This document shows, in pieces, positions 26,608-36,627 of a stretch of DNA of 64,000 nt. How positions within the stretch are numbered: position 1 is the stretch's first letter; each line of letters begins with the position of its first letter. The stretch is from Mesorhizobium hawassense. Its GTDB lineage: Bacteria; Pseudomonadota; Alphaproteobacteria; Rhizobiales; Rhizobiaceae. The stretch spans positions 124,001 through 188,000 of the forward strand of contig NZ_QMBP01000012.1 of NCBI RefSeq assembly GCF_003289945.1. Reading direction: 5' to 3'. Made by a program: the position numbers and the translations under genes. The notes beneath the pieces are model-generated. The model had not been told where the DNA came from. It worked only from the letters and a program-made list of their open reading frames with translations, and made no database searches.

Positions 26608-28005
26608 CTAGTCGACCTTGCCCTTCCCCATCCGGTTCCAGGCGTCCAAGCCCGCGATCTTGTAGGCTTCGGCCAGCGTCGGGTAGTTGAAGGTGTTGTT
26701 GACGAAGAAATCGACCGTGCCGCCGAGGTTGATCACCGCCTGGCCGATATGGATGAGCTCGGTGGCGCCCTCGCCGACGATGTGGGCGCCGAGCAGGCGG
26801 CGCGTCTCGACCGAGAACAATAGTTTCAGGAAGCCGCTCGATACGCCCATGATATGGCCGCGCGAGGTTTCGCGGAAACGCGCCAGGCCGACCTCATAGG
26901 GGGCGCCGCTCTCGCGCACCTGCTCTTCCGACAGGCCGACCGTAGAGATCTCCGGCACGGCGTAGATGCCATAGGGAAAGCTCTCCGGCGGCGGCGGCAG
27001 GTGGACGCCGAAGGCGTGGCATGCCGCCACCCGGCCCTGCTCCATCGACGTCGAGGCGAGGCTCGGGAACCCGATGACGTCGCCGGAGGCATAGATGTTG
27101 GACACACTGGTCTGGAAGGTATGCGGATCGACCTTGATGCGGCCCCTGGAATCCGACTCGATGCCGACCAGGTCGAGACCGAGGCTGGCGACGTTGCCGG
27201 TGCGGCCGGCGGCATAGAGCACCATCTCCGAGCGGATGGTGCGGCCGTCGGCCAGCGTCACCTCGGCATGGTCGGGTTTCGAGGCGATTTCCTTCACCGT
27301 GCTGCCTAACCGTATGGTCATGCCGCGGTCGCGCATCTGGTGGATGAAATCGTCGACGATCTCGCGGTCGATGAAATCGAGGATGGTGTTGCGCGGCTCG
27401 ACCAGCGTGACCGGGACATCCAGCGCCGAAAAGATGGTGGCGTATTCGACGCCGATGACGCCGGCGCCGATCACCGTCAGCGTGCGCGGCAGATGGGCGA
27501 GTTCCAGCATCTCGTCGCTGTCGAAGACGCGCTTCCTGTCGAAGGGCACGTCGGCCGGTCGGTGCGGCCGGGTGCCGACGGCGATCAGCGCGTTGGCAAA
27601 GCCGACCTCGCTGTAATCGCCATTGTCGGCGGTCAGGCTCACCTTGTTGGGCGTCAGGAATTTCACCGCGGCCCGCGCGCTCCTCACCGTGTTGCGCATG
27701 AACTGATGCTGCAGCACCTCGACCTCGTGGTCGAGCGTCTTGTGCAGGCGCTCGACCAGATCGCTGATCGAAATGTCCTGCTTGACGCGATAGCCGCGCC
27801 CGTAGAAGCCGCGCTCGCGCCAGCCCGAGAGGTTCAGCACCGTCTCGCGCAGCGTCTTCGACGGAATGGTGCCGGTATGCACCGAGACACCGCCCAGGCG
27901 CCGGCCCCTGTCGACCACCAGCACCGACTTGCCAAGCTTGGCCGATTGCACAGCGGCCCGACGCCCAGAAGGGCCGCTGCCGATGACCACCATATCGTAG
28001 TCCAT
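26608..28005 (-). CDS. sthA: Soluble pyridine nucleotide transhydrogenase
   Basis: Cytosolic flavoprotein that exchanges reducing equivalents between NADPH and NADH. It has 465 residues, the family size. The FAD-binding GSGPSGRRAA (9-18), a second Rossmann GAGVIGVEYA near 180, and the C-terminal dimerisation domain are present. The dithiol region of related disulfide reductases reads GVSVHTGTIPSKTL, without the CxxxxC pair, which supports SthA rather than lipoamide dehydrogenase. The gene converges with the binding-protein gene with a 1-base gap. Confidence 0.94.
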   Translation of the reverse strand: MDYDMVVIGSGPSGRRAAVQSAKLGKSVLVVDRGRRLGGVSVHTGTIPSKTLRETVLNLSGWRERGFYGRGYRVKQDISISDLVERLHKTLDHEVEVLQHQFMRNTVRSARAAVKFLTPNKVSLTADNGDYSEVGFANALIAVGTRPHRPADVPFDRKRVFDSDEMLELAHLPRTLTVIGAGVIGVEYATIFSALDVPVTLVEPRNTILDFIDREIVDDFIHQMRDRGMTIRLGSTVKEIASKPDHAEVTLADGRTIRSEMVLYAAGRTGNVASLGLDLVGIESDSRGRIKVDPHTFQTSVSNIYASGDVIGFPSLASTSMEQGRVAACHAFGVHLPPPPESFPYGIYAVPEISTVGLSEEQVRESGAPYEVGLARFRETSRGHIMGVSSGFLKLLFSVETRRLLGAHIVGEGATELIHIGQAVINLGGTVDFFVNNTFNYPTLAEAYKIAGLDAWNRMGKGKVD

Positions 28006-28151
28006 GTCCCCGTCCCCTGTTTTGTGCGCCGCAGCAAGCTAGACCGGGAAGAACGTCATGTTCAACTGCCAACACCATTCCGCGCGGCTCGAATACTCCA
28101 GATACACCAAAAGCATGCGAAACCTTAACCGGACAGCAAGGCTTGCGTGCA

Positions 28152-28871
28152 ATGGTGCCTGACGAGGGGACCACCGGGGTAACAGAGTTGGCGATTTCCA
28201 AGAGTGATGCGCTGCCTGGCGCAGAGACTGGTTTCTGGTCCGGCCTTCAGAGCAGCGCGGTTCTCACCGACCTGCGCGAAGGCCTGTTCCGTTTCATCGC
28301 GCTCGCGGTCGCGGCGGTCTTCATCTATCGCGGCGTAAACAACCTAGTCATCGACAACGGCCGGCTCAACGTCCTGATGCTGCTGATCTCCGAGACGCTC
28401 ACCTTTGTCTGGCTGCTCCTGGCGCGCCGGCCGCTCGTGCGTGACTGGAGCCCCTTCACGGTCTTCATCTCGCTGACCGCGGGCTTCGGCTCCGGCCTGG
28501 TTTCACTGCAGGAAGGCATCGAGATCATCCCGCTCTACATCGCGGCGCCGCTGCAGTTCCTGGCGCTTTGGATGGTGATCTGGGGAAAAATGTCGCTCGG
28601 CCGCTCTTTCGCCATCCTGCCGGCCAATCGCGGCGTCATCACCGGCGGCGCCTACCGGTTCGTGCGGCACCCGATCTATGCCGGCTATCTGGCTGGGCAC
28701 ATCCTGTTCCTGCTGTCGAGCTTCTCGGTCTACAATTTCACCGTCTACGCGATCATCACCCTGTTCCAGGTCCATCGCATCCTGCGCGAGGAACGCATCC
28801 TGGCGCTGACCGAGGAATATCGCGAATATCTCGGGCGGGTTCGCTACCGGCTCTTCCCCGGCATCTTCTGA
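28152..28871 (+). CDS. ICMT/PEMT-type membrane methyltransferase-like protein
   Basis: A 239-residue membrane protein with about six hydrophobic segments. The ICMT/PEMT signature appears as GGAYRFVRHPIYAGYLAGH near 167-185, followed by an E-E-R-I-L segment (LREERILALTEEYREYL) as in SAM-dependent isoprenylcysteine or phospholipid methyltransferases. The substrate is unknown. The ATG at 28152 is used; an upstream TTG (28143) is in frame. A sister gene of the same superfamily is at 7676-8224. Confidence 0.82.
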   Translation: MVPDEGTTGVTELAISKSDALPGAETGFWSGLQSSAVLTDLREGLFRFIALAVAAVFIYRGVNNLVIDNGRLNVLMLLISETLTFVWLLLARRPLVRDWSPFTVFISLTAGFGSGLVSLQEGIEIIPLYIAAPLQFLALWMVIWGKMSLGRSFAILPANRGVITGGAYRFVRHPIYAGYLAGHILFLLSSFSVYNFTVYAIITLFQVHRILREERILALTEEYREYLGRVRYRLFPGIF

Positions 28872-28980
28872 CATGGCGCCGCCCGCCGGCGGCGGGCACG
28901 TTCCTTGAATTCCGGGCCGCCCTCACCATTTGAAAGGGCGGCGGGCATCCCCATACGGGTGCCGCGATCGAGGAACGGAC

Positions 28981-29451
28981 ATGAACGCACGCGTATTGGA
29001 CGGCGAGATCATCACGACCAGGTTCGAGGACACACGTGCTTACCGCGGAGTGCGGACAAGGCGCATCCTTGCCTTCCTCCTCGACTATTTCTTCGTGGCG
29101 CTGCTGACCATTCCTTTCGCCATCCTGGTCGCCATTCTCGGCCTGTTGACCTTTGGTCTCGGCTGGGCACTGTTTTCGGTGCTCGTGCCGATGGTCGCCA
29201 TCCTCTACATCTGGAACACGCTGGGCAGCCGCGACCAGGCGACGACCGGCATGAAGATCATGGGCATCCGCCTGGAGAAGCTCGACGGCAGCCGCATCGA
29301 CGGCATGACTGCGGTGGTGCACTCGGTGCTGTTCTGGGCCGGCAACGTCATCCTGACGCCGCTGGTGCTGCTGATCACGCTGTTCTCCGACCGCAAGCGC
29401 ACGCTGCACGACCTGTTGCTCGGCACGGTGGTTACCCGCACCGACATCTGA
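28981..29451 (+). CDS. RDD family membrane protein
   Basis: A 156-residue protein with three predicted transmembrane helices. The RDD motif starts as RILAFLLDYFFVALL (Arg-x-x-Ala-x-x-x-Asp) near 25-40 and the downstream GQTTGMK-type loop reads QATTGMKIMGIRLEK. The family may include transporters or accessory membrane proteins. A good GAGGAACGGAC ribosome-binding site precedes ATG 28981. A GCCGCCCT/AGGGCGGC hairpin lies in the gap from the previous gene. Confidence 0.87.
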   Translation: MNARVLDGEIITTRFEDTRAYRGVRTRRILAFLLDYFFVALLTIPFAILVAILGLLTFGLGWALFSVLVPMVAILYIWNTLGSRDQATTGMKIMGIRLEKLDGSRIDGMTAVVHSVLFWAGNVILTPLVLLITLFSDRKRTLHDLLLGTVVTRTDI

Positions 29452-29599
29452 CGATGTCCACGGCCGCGCTCATCGAATCGCCGCACCGCCTGTGCTAGAC
29501 TATGAACAGGCCGAAGCCGTCGCCGCAGCATAATCCTGTTGAATTTTTCGCCGGCCGGGCCAAAGGTAGGGCGATTCGCAGGAGCGTTTCCAAGATTAG

Positions 29600-30364
29600 A
29601 TGACGCAGCATCCGACCCAGTCGCCGCAGTTCTTCCTGACCGCGCCGTCGCCGTGCCCCTATCTGGAGGGACAGTTCGAGCGCAAGGTGTTCACGCACCT
29701 CGTCGGCGACAAGGCGCCGGAGATGAACGACCTGCTCACTCAAGGCGGCTTCCGGCGCTCGCAGAACATCGCTTACCGACCGGCCTGCGAGTCCTGCCGC
29801 GCCTGCGTGTCGGTGCGCATCCTGGCGCAGGAATTCGAGCCCAGCCGCAACATGCGCCGCGTCATCCAGCACAATACCGATCTCGTCGGCGCCATGCATG
29901 ACGCTCAGCCCTCGACCGAACAATACTCGCTCTTCCGCAGCTATCTCGACGCGCGCCATCGCCGTGGCGGCATGTCGGACATGACCGTGCTCGACTATGC
30001 GATGATGGTGGAAGACACCCATGTCGACACCAAGATCATCGAATACCGGCGCCGCGGCCCGGACACGTTCATCACAGGCAAAGGCCACGGCGAGCTGATC
30101 GCGGTGGCGCTCACCGACAAGATGGCCGACGGCCTGTCGATGGTCTATTCCTACTTCAATCCCGACTTCGAGGACCGTTCGCTCGGCACTTTCATGATCC
30201 TCGACCACATCGCCCGCGCCAAGGCGATGGGCCTGCCCCACGTCTATCTCGGCTACTGGGTCAACGGCTCGCGCAAGATGAACTATAAGATGCGCTTCAT
30301 GCCGCAGGAGCATCTCGGCCCGAAAGGCTGGGAACGCTACGACCACGAAGCGGTCAGTCGCTGA
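29600..30364 (+). CDS. bpt: Aspartate/glutamate leucyltransferase
   Basis: Transfers leucine from Leu-tRNA to proteins with N-terminal Asp or Glu, marking them for the ClpS/ClpAP N-degron pathway. It has 254 residues, normal for bacterial Bpt. The family's cysteine motif is visible as CPYLEG near 19-24 and PACESCRACVSVR near 61-73, and the conserved C-terminal YLGYWVNGSRKMNYKMRF is present. The gene is monocistronic. Confidence 0.93.
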   Translation: MTQHPTQSPQFFLTAPSPCPYLEGQFERKVFTHLVGDKAPEMNDLLTQGGFRRSQNIAYRPACESCRACVSVRILAQEFEPSRNMRRVIQHNTDLVGAMHDAQPSTEQYSLFRSYLDARHRRGGMSDMTVLDYAMMVEDTHVDTKIIEYRRRGPDTFITGKGHGELIAVALTDKMADGLSMVYSYFNPDFEDRSLGTFMILDHIARAKAMGLPHVYLGYWVNGSRKMNYKMRFMPQEHLGPKGWERYDHEAVSR

Positions 30365-30444
30365 CCCGCCTCACGCTTCATCCTTAAACTGTTTCAAGGA
30401 GGAGGACGCTGGTCTTTTGGCAGTCAGGCTGGAACGACCGCGGC

Positions 30445-31386
30445 GTGGCCGCTGTGCGCCTCCTCAAGATTGCTTTGCGAGATAGCCGAGTGTCCACTCA
30501 CGCCGACCACCAGAAAGGCCTTCTGCTCACCGCGCTTGGCGGGGTGACGCTGACCGTCGATATTCCGCTGATCCGACTTGCCCATGGCGAGGCCTGGACG
30601 ATCCTTCTGCTGCGCACCGGAAGCATGTTCATTGCCGCGCTCGTCATCTGGGCGGTGTGGCGCTCGTTGAGCGACAAGGCGCCGCAGCTCATCCCGGGCA
30701 GGCTGGGCCTGGTAGTCGCCACGCTCTACGGGCTCGGCTCGATTGCCTTCATCACCGCTGTCTATCATACCTCGACCGCCGACCTCGTCTTCATCCTGGC
30801 CTTCACCACGATGTTCTCGGCGCTGCTGTCCTGGCTGTTCCTGAAAGAGAGGCCGCGACCGGCGACACTCGCGGCGCTGGCGCTGATGATCGTCGGCGTC
30901 GCCATAATCGTCGGCGATTCGATCGGCAGCGGAAATCTGTTCGGCGACATCATGGCGTTGTGCTCCGCGCTCTGCGTCGCATGCGCCATCACCGTCTCGC
31001 GGGCCAGCGGCAGGGAGATGGGCTTCACCTCGCTCGTGGGCGTGGTCCTGCCGTTCGCCGTGGCGCTCTTCATGGTGTCGAAAGCCGGCTTCCACGTCGA
31101 GGCGCCGTGGTGGATCCTCCTCAACGGCGCCGTGGTCATGCCGATCTCGTTCTTCTGCCTGGCCAACGGACCGAAATACATTTCCGGGCCGGAAGTGGCT
31201 ATGTTCTACCTGCTGGAGACGGTGTTTGCGCCAGTCTGGGTCTGGCTGATCTTCGCCGAAGCGCCTTCGCGAAACAGCCTGATCGGCGGCACGATCCTGG
31301 TCGTGACGCTGGTGGCGCATTCGCTCTGGCAATTGCATGAGGGCCGCAAGCGCCGGGCGGCACTTGCCGTGGTTCACCCTGCCTGA
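30445..31386 (+). CDS. EamA-family (DMT) transporter
   Basis: A 313-residue inner-membrane protein with ten predicted helices in two EamA repeats (about 30-150 and 165-295). DMT landmarks include FTTMFSALLSWLFLKERP at the end of repeat one and MFYLLETVFAPVWVWLIFAE in repeat two. The exported metabolite is unknown. The GTG at 30445 is the longest start; a GTG at 30490 (VSTHADHQKGLL) is also reasonable. Its 3' end overlaps the converging AI-2E gene by 13 bases. Confidence 0.87.
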   Translation: MAAVRLLKIALRDSRVSTHADHQKGLLLTALGGVTLTVDIPLIRLAHGEAWTILLLRTGSMFIAALVIWAVWRSLSDKAPQLIPGRLGLVVATLYGLGSIAFITAVYHTSTADLVFILAFTTMFSALLSWLFLKERPRPATLAALALMIVGVAIIVGDSIGSGNLFGDIMALCSALCVACAITVSRASGREMGFTSLVGVVLPFAVALFMVSKAGFHVEAPWWILLNGAVVMPISFFCLANGPKYISGPEVAMFYLLETVFAPVWVWLIFAEAPSRNSLIGGTILVVTLVAHSLWQLHEGRKRRAALAVVHPA

Positions 31387-32573
31387 ACTTTTCGCGGCTC
31401 GGCGGCCGCCTCGATCTGGGGCGGCGCGCCGACCTCGTCGGCGACCGCCGAAATCTCGTCCATCGATTCCACCTCACGCAACCACTCGCGCCAGATGGCG
31501 ACGAGCAGCGCCATCAGCACCGGGCCGATGAACAAGCCAAGGAAGCCCATCGTCTTGACGCCGCCGATCAGGCCGAAAAAGGTCGGCAGGAACGGCAGCT
31601 TGATCGGGCCGCCGACGAGCTTGGGCCGCAGCGTCTTGTCGACGATGAAGAGCTCGACCGCGCCCCAGATGAACAGGGCAAGCCCGGCGAACAGCTTGCC
31701 GCTGGCCGCGAGGTAGATCGACACCAGCGTGAAAGAGAGCGGCGCACCGCCTGGGATGAGCGCCATGATGCCGGTGAGCGCGCCGAGCGTGACCGGCGAC
31801 GGCACGCCGGCCAGCCAGTAGGCGATGCCCAGCACAAGCCCCTCGCCGATGGCGATGACGGTCATGCCCGTTACCGTCGAGGAAATTGTGGCTGGCACGA
31901 CGCGCGAGAACCGCTCCCAGCGCGTCGGCAGGATGCGTTCTCCGACGCGATCGACCTGGGCTGCGAACGACTCGCCGTCGCGATAGGCGAAGAACAGCGC
32001 GATCATCATAAACAGGAGCGTCAGCAACAGGCCGAAGGCGCTGCCGCCGGCGGCCAAGGCGCCGCGATAGATGGTGCCGATGTTGGAGCCGCTGATCAGC
32101 TGGATCAATTCGCCGATGCCGCCGGGATGGCCGAGATAGGCCGTCCATTGCTCGTTCAGCCACTCGCCGATCACCGGCATGGTGGCGATCCAGACCGGTG
32201 TCACCGCGCCGTGGCGGTTGGTCTCGATCGCCCAGACGACCCATTCGCGCAGCTCGTTGATGGCATAGGTGCCGGCAAGCGCGATCGGCACCACCAGGAA
32301 GGCGAGGATGAAGAGGATGGCAAGGGTCGCGCCGACGGTGCGGTTGCCGCCGACGGCGACAAGCAGCCGGCGATAGAGCGGCCAGCTGGCGAAGGCGATG
32401 ACCAGCGCGGCCAGCACCGGGAAAAGGAAGCCGTGGAAGAAATAGACGCCGGCGGCGACGATCAGCACCAGAAGCCAGCGCGCCGCCGAAAGCGGCGGGA
32501 TGACCGCCGCTCTCAGCGGCGTCGACAGGCCGAACAGGCGCTGCCCCGGCTTCTGGATCTCAGCCCGCTTCAA
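31374..32573 (-). CDS. AI-2E family transporter
   Basis: A 399-residue membrane protein of the AI-2E (PerM/YhhQ-type) family with about eight hydrophobic helices. The region GIMALIPGGAPLSFTLVSIY and the DKTLRPKLVGG motif near 310 are characteristic. Members have been linked to autoinducer-2 export or Na+/H+ antiport, but the substrate here is not evident. Its 3' end overlaps the converging EamA gene. Confidence 0.86.
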   Translation of the reverse strand: MKRAEIQKPGQRLFGLSTPLRAAVIPPLSAARWLLVLIVAAGVYFFHGFLFPVLAALVIAFASWPLYRRLLVAVGGNRTVGATLAILFILAFLVVPIALAGTYAINELREWVVWAIETNRHGAVTPVWIATMPVIGEWLNEQWTAYLGHPGGIGELIQLISGSNIGTIYRGALAAGGSAFGLLLTLLFMMIALFFAYRDGESFAAQVDRVGERILPTRWERFSRVVPATISSTVTGMTVIAIGEGLVLGIAYWLAGVPSPVTLGALTGIMALIPGGAPLSFTLVSIYLAASGKLFAGLALFIWGAVELFIVDKTLRPKLVGGPIKLPFLPTFFGLIGGVKTMGFLGLFIGPVLMALLVAIWREWLREVESMDEISAVADEVGAPPQIEAAAEPRKVQAG

Positions 32574-32665
32574 TCCGGCGTTTCTCCCCTGCCCGATGCT
32601 TCAATGGATGCTTATGCACCATCATAGTGCAGCAATCGTGACGATAGTCCAAATGATTGGCTAAT

Positions 32666-32690
32666 CTCCCCCCTTGTGGGGGAGATCAGC
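32666..32690. terminator. Hairpin downstream of parC
   Basis: TCTCCCCC and GGGGGAGA arms around a short CTTGT-type loop, three bases after the parC stop on the minus strand. It is a plausible terminator, although no T run follows; it may also be part of a dispersed GC-rich repeat. Confidence 0.45.
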
Positions 32691-32693
32691 TGA

Positions 32694-34949
32694 TCACCCA
32701 AACTTCCCAGTCCGCGGGAAGCCCTTCGGAACCATGCGGCCGGCGGCGGCGCGGACGCCGATCCACTCGGCCAGTTCCTCGCGCGACTTGATGAAGGTGC
32801 GGTCGGCCGAATCCTGCCAGGAGAGGCCGGTCTCCAACGTGAAGGTTTTCAAGTCCAGCACGCCGCCGTCCTTGTATTTCTGCAAGCGCACGCCCTTGCC
32901 GCGCGCCATCTCCGGAATTTCGGCGAGCGGGAAGACCAGCATCTTGCGGTTCTCGCCGACAATGGCGAGATGGTCGCCCGACACCGGAATGCAGCGCTTG
33001 GCTTCGTCCGGCGCCTTGACGTTCATCACCTGCTTGCCTTTGCGGGTGTTGGCGACGACCTCTTCCTCCGAAACGACGAAGCCGTTGGCATCGTAAGAAA
33101 CCAGCAGCAGCTTGCGTTTCGGGTCATGGACGAAGGCAGTGACGATGTCCTGGTCGTTTTCCATGTCGACGATGATACGGATCGGCTCGCCATGGCCGCG
33201 CCCGCCCGGCAGCCGGTCGGCGCCGATCGTGTAGAACTTGCCGCCGGTGGTGAAGACCAGGATCTTGTCGGTGGTCTGCGCATGGAAGGCAAGCTTCAGG
33301 CCGTCGCCTTCCTTGAAGGCAAGCTGCGAATGGTCGGTCAGGTGACCCTTCATGGCGCGCAGCCAGCCCTTTTCCGACACCACGACGGTGACCGGCTCGC
33401 GCTCGATCATGGCATGCGCGATATCGGTCAGATCATGCTCGGGCGCATCGGCGAACTGGGTGCGGCGCTTACCGAGCTCCGTCTCCGGCCCGAACTTGTC
33501 GCGGACCTGGGTGACTTCCCACTTGATCGTCGACCATTGCTTGGCGTCGGACGCCAGCAGGGCCTCGATCTGCTTCTTCTCCTCGGTGAGGCCGTCGAAT
33601 TCCTTGCGGATCTCGATCTCTTCGAGCTTGCGCAGGGCGCGCAGGCGCATGTTGAGGATGGCTTCGGCCTGGTTGTCGGTGAGCGACCAGCGGGCCATCA
33701 TCACCTGCTTGGGCTCATCCTCCTCGCGGATGATCCTGATGACCTCGTCGATGTTGAGATAGGCGATCAGGTAGCCGGCAAGGATTTCCAGCCGCTTCTC
33801 GATCTCGCCGAGCCGGTATTTCGAGCGGCGGATCAAAACCTCGCGGCGGTGGTCGAGCCACTCCTTCAGCACGCCCTTCAACGAGAGCACGTTCGGCACC
33901 CTGCCGCGCGACAGCACGTTCATATTGAGCGGGAAACGGCTTTCGAGCTCGGTGAGCTTGAACAGCGATTCCATCAGGATGCCGGGATCGACGGTGCGGC
34001 TCTTCGGCACCAAGACGATGCGGATGTCCTCGGCGCTCTCGTCGCGGATGTCCTCGAGCAGCGGCAGCTTGCGCGCCATCAAAAGCTCGGCGATCTTCTC
34101 GATCAGCCTGGCCTTCTGCACGCCGTAAGGAATCTCGGTGACGACGATGCTCCAGGTGCCCCTGCCCTGGTCTTCCTGCCCCCATTTCGAGCGCACGCGA
34201 AAGCCGCCGCGGCCCGTCTCATAGGCTTCGAGGATCGAGGCGCGGCTGTCGACGATGATGCCACCGGTCGGGAAATCCGGCCCCTGGACGAAATCCATCA
34301 GCTTCGCCACCGGCGCTTCCGGATGTTCGATCAGATGCAGCGCGGCGTCGCAAAGCTCGGCCGCGTTGTGCGGGGGGATGGAGGTGGCCATGCCGACGGC
34401 AATGCCGGAGGAGCCGTTGGCAAGCAGGTTCGGGAAGGCGCCGGGGAGAACGGACGGCTCCTCGTCCTCCTCATTGTAGGTCGGCCGAAAATCGACCGCG
34501 TCCTCTGTGATGCCGGCCAGAAGGTCTGTCGCCACCTCGGTCATGCGCGCTTCGGTGTAACGCATGGCGGCGGCGTTATCGCCGTCGATATTGCCGAAAT
34601 TGCCCTGGCCGTCGACCAGCGGATAGCGCATCGAGAATTCCTGCGCGAGGCGAACCAGCGCGTCATAGATCGACTGGTCGCCATGCGGGTGGAACTTGCC
34701 CATCACGTCGCCGACGATGCGGGCGCATTTGGCGAAGCCCTGATCGGGGTTGAGCCTGAGCAGCCGCATGGCGTGCATGATGCGGCGATGGACCGGCTTC
34801 AGTCCGTCGCGCACATCCGGCAAGGCCCGGTGCATGATGGTCGACAGCGCATAGGCAAGGTAGCGCTTCTCGAGCGCTTCCTTCAGATCGACCGGTTCGA
34901 TTTTGTCGCCGCCGCCATTGTCATCGGGCGGCAAAAGCCTCTTTCCCAT
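32694..34949 (-). CDS. parC: DNA topoisomerase IV subunit A
   Basis: Breakage-reunion subunit of topoisomerase IV, which decatenates chromosomes. It has 751 residues. The catalytic tyrosine is Tyr131 in AAAMRYTEARM, and the N-terminal KPVHRRIMHAMRLL and HPHGDQSIYDALVRLAQ blocks mark a type IIA topoisomerase. Its quinolone-determining region keeps Ser/Asp-type positions near 86-95 (KFHPHGDQSIYD). The C-terminus is shorter than GyrA's beta-propeller and lacks the GyrA box, supporting ParC. parE is not adjacent. Confidence 0.94.
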   Translation of the reverse strand: MGKRLLPPDDNGGGDKIEPVDLKEALEKRYLAYALSTIMHRALPDVRDGLKPVHRRIMHAMRLLRLNPDQGFAKCARIVGDVMGKFHPHGDQSIYDALVRLAQEFSMRYPLVDGQGNFGNIDGDNAAAMRYTEARMTEVATDLLAGITEDAVDFRPTYNEEDEEPSVLPGAFPNLLANGSSGIAVGMATSIPPHNAAELCDAALHLIEHPEAPVAKLMDFVQGPDFPTGGIIVDSRASILEAYETGRGGFRVRSKWGQEDQGRGTWSIVVTEIPYGVQKARLIEKIAELLMARKLPLLEDIRDESAEDIRIVLVPKSRTVDPGILMESLFKLTELESRFPLNMNVLSRGRVPNVLSLKGVLKEWLDHRREVLIRRSKYRLGEIEKRLEILAGYLIAYLNIDEVIRIIREEDEPKQVMMARWSLTDNQAEAILNMRLRALRKLEEIEIRKEFDGLTEEKKQIEALLASDAKQWSTIKWEVTQVRDKFGPETELGKRRTQFADAPEHDLTDIAHAMIEREPVTVVVSEKGWLRAMKGHLTDHSQLAFKEGDGLKLAFHAQTTDKILVFTTGGKFYTIGADRLPGGRGHGEPIRIIVDMENDQDIVTAFVHDPKRKLLLVSYDANGFVVSEEEVVANTRKGKQVMNVKAPDEAKRCIPVSGDHLAIVGENRKMLVFPLAEIPEMARGKGVRLQKYKDGGVLDLKTFTLETGLSWQDSADRTFIKSREELAEWIGVRAAAGRMVPKGFPRTGKFG

Positions 34950-35362
34950 GGATTTGGACTAGCCGAGCGGATGATTCGCGGCAAGCGCCGCGTGACCATC
35001 GGCGCATTCGTCGCGGCGGCGAACGCGCAACCCGCGGTGTGAAGGATTTCACGGAAGTGCTAAGCCGGCGGCTGCACTTTGCCGCCGATCTGCAACAGGC
35101 GGCGGCGGGATCATTACGCCGGCCAACATCAATCTGTTACATGCGGGTTCTATCTGGCATGCAACGCGCTGGCGGAGGGGCCGCGGTCTTCATGACATAT
35201 TCACCGCATCGAGAAATGGCTGCCGGCCGGCGTTTGCTTTTCATCGCGATTTTCGACAAATGGGCCGGGAAATGCCTTTTTCCCGTCCCGTTCGTCTCGG
35301 AATGGTGACGGAGCAGGTTTCAGAACAAATTCATCATAGCCAATCAGGACAGGGAACTCGCC
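34950..35362. other. Intergenic region without a convincing gene
   Basis: A 413-base gap between divergent parC and the secreted-protein gene. A frame at 35039-35308 exists but shows no family resemblance or ribosome-binding site. The right end carries AGGACAGGGA before the next start. I see nothing else. Confidence 0.5.
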
Positions 35363-36553
35363 ATGACAATCCAACGCTCAACGCTCAAGAAACTGGCCTT
35401 TTCGACCTTTCTGCTGACCCTGCCACTCAACGCTGCCTTCGCCGCCGATCCGGCGGTGGCCGGGCGCGTCAAGTCCATGCTCGCTGCCCAAGGCGTCGAC
35501 ATTTCCTGGACCGGCGTCTCCGGCGACGATTCGAACGCCGTGCTGCAGGGCGTGTCCATCAAGCCGGCGGCCGAGAAGGAAGCGCTGCCGATCGGCGACG
35601 TGAAGCTGGAAGGGGTCACGGAGGCCAATGGCGGCTATGAGATCGCCACGGTCTCGACCTCGGCTTTCGAACACAGCAAGGACGGCGTGACGCTCGATCT
35701 CAGCCCGCTGGTCATCCACGACATGAAGGTTCCGGCGGAGGGCGGCGCCGACCCTCTCGGCTCGCTGATGATGTACAAGTCGGCCGAGCTGTCCAACATG
35801 ACGGTCAAAGTCGGCGACAAGACGGCCTTTTCGATGGACGGGCTCAATGTGCAAATCACCCCGCCGGCCGACGGCAAGGCGATGGACTTCACCGCCAACA
35901 CCGAGAAATTCACCGCCGACCTGTCGCTGGTCGACGACCCCAAGTCGAAGGAAGCGATCGAGGCGCTCGGCTACCAGAACATCTCCGGCAATATCGACAT
36001 GGCCGGTACCTGGCAGCCTAGCGACGGCAAGATGGAGCTGTCGAAATACGACATCTCGGTCGAGAATGCCGGCACGCTCGGCATGACCTTCGACCTCGGC
36101 GGCTACACGGTCGACTTCATCAAGTCGATGCAGGCGATGCAGAAGCAGCTTGCCGCGCAGCCGGAAGGCGCCGACAACTCGGCCCAGGGCATGGCTATGC
36201 TCGGCCTGTTGCAGCAGCTTTCCTTCAACGGCGCCTCGATCCGCTACCAGGACGATTCGCTGACCGGCAAGATCCTGGACTATGTCGGCAAGCAGCAGGG
36301 AATGTCGGGCAAGGACGTCGCCAACCAGGCCAAGGCGATCGTGCCGTTCGGCATGGCGCAGCTCAACAATCCCGAGCTGACGGCGGAAGTCTCCTCGGCG
36401 GTCAACACCTTCCTCGACGATCCGAAGAGCCTGGAAATCTCGGCCGAACCGCCGTCGTCGGTGCCGTTCGCGCTGATCATGGCCGGCGCCATGTCCAACC
36501 CGCTCGACCTGCCCAAGACGCTCGGCGTCAAGGTCAAGGCGAACCAGGACTAA
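35363..36553 (+). CDS. Secreted protein of unknown function
   Basis: A 396-residue protein with a Sec signal peptide (about 1-28, ending LNAAFAAD). The mature part is rich in beta-forming repeats of the type LxGVxIKPA, KLEGVTEANGGY, DLSPLVIHDMKVP, recalling AsmA/DUF945-like periplasmic proteins. I do not recognise a precise family. A good ribosome-binding site (AGGACAGGGA) supports the ATG. A clear terminator follows. Isolated gene. Confidence 0.75.
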   Translation: MTIQRSTLKKLAFSTFLLTLPLNAAFAADPAVAGRVKSMLAAQGVDISWTGVSGDDSNAVLQGVSIKPAAEKEALPIGDVKLEGVTEANGGYEIATVSTSAFEHSKDGVTLDLSPLVIHDMKVPAEGGADPLGSLMMYKSAELSNMTVKVGDKTAFSMDGLNVQITPPADGKAMDFTANTEKFTADLSLVDDPKSKEAIEALGYQNISGNIDMAGTWQPSDGKMELSKYDISVENAGTLGMTFDLGGYTVDFIKSMQAMQKQLAAQPEGADNSAQGMAMLGLLQQLSFNGASIRYQDDSLTGKILDYVGKQQGMSGKDVANQAKAIVPFGMAQLNNPELTAEVSSAVNTFLDDPKSLEISAEPPSSVPFALIMAGAMSNPLDLPKTLGVKVKANQD

Positions 36554-36588
36554 TCGGCGGCGCTTGGCGCACGTCAAGCACTATGCAG

Positions 36589-36620
36589 CGGCGGTTCGGA
36601 TCATCCGGACCGCCGTTTTT
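36589..36620 (+). terminator. Intrinsic terminator
   Basis: CGGCGGTTCGG pairs with CCGGACCGCCG across a 5-base loop (one G-U pair) and is followed by TTTTT. It sits 36 bases after the secreted-protein gene. Confidence 0.85.
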
Positions 36621-36627
36621 CGTAGGA

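Noticed and set aside
32970..35042. A 690-codon open frame antisense to parC
   Set aside because: It mirrors parC on the other strand, a common result of GC-rich codon use, and shows no domain.
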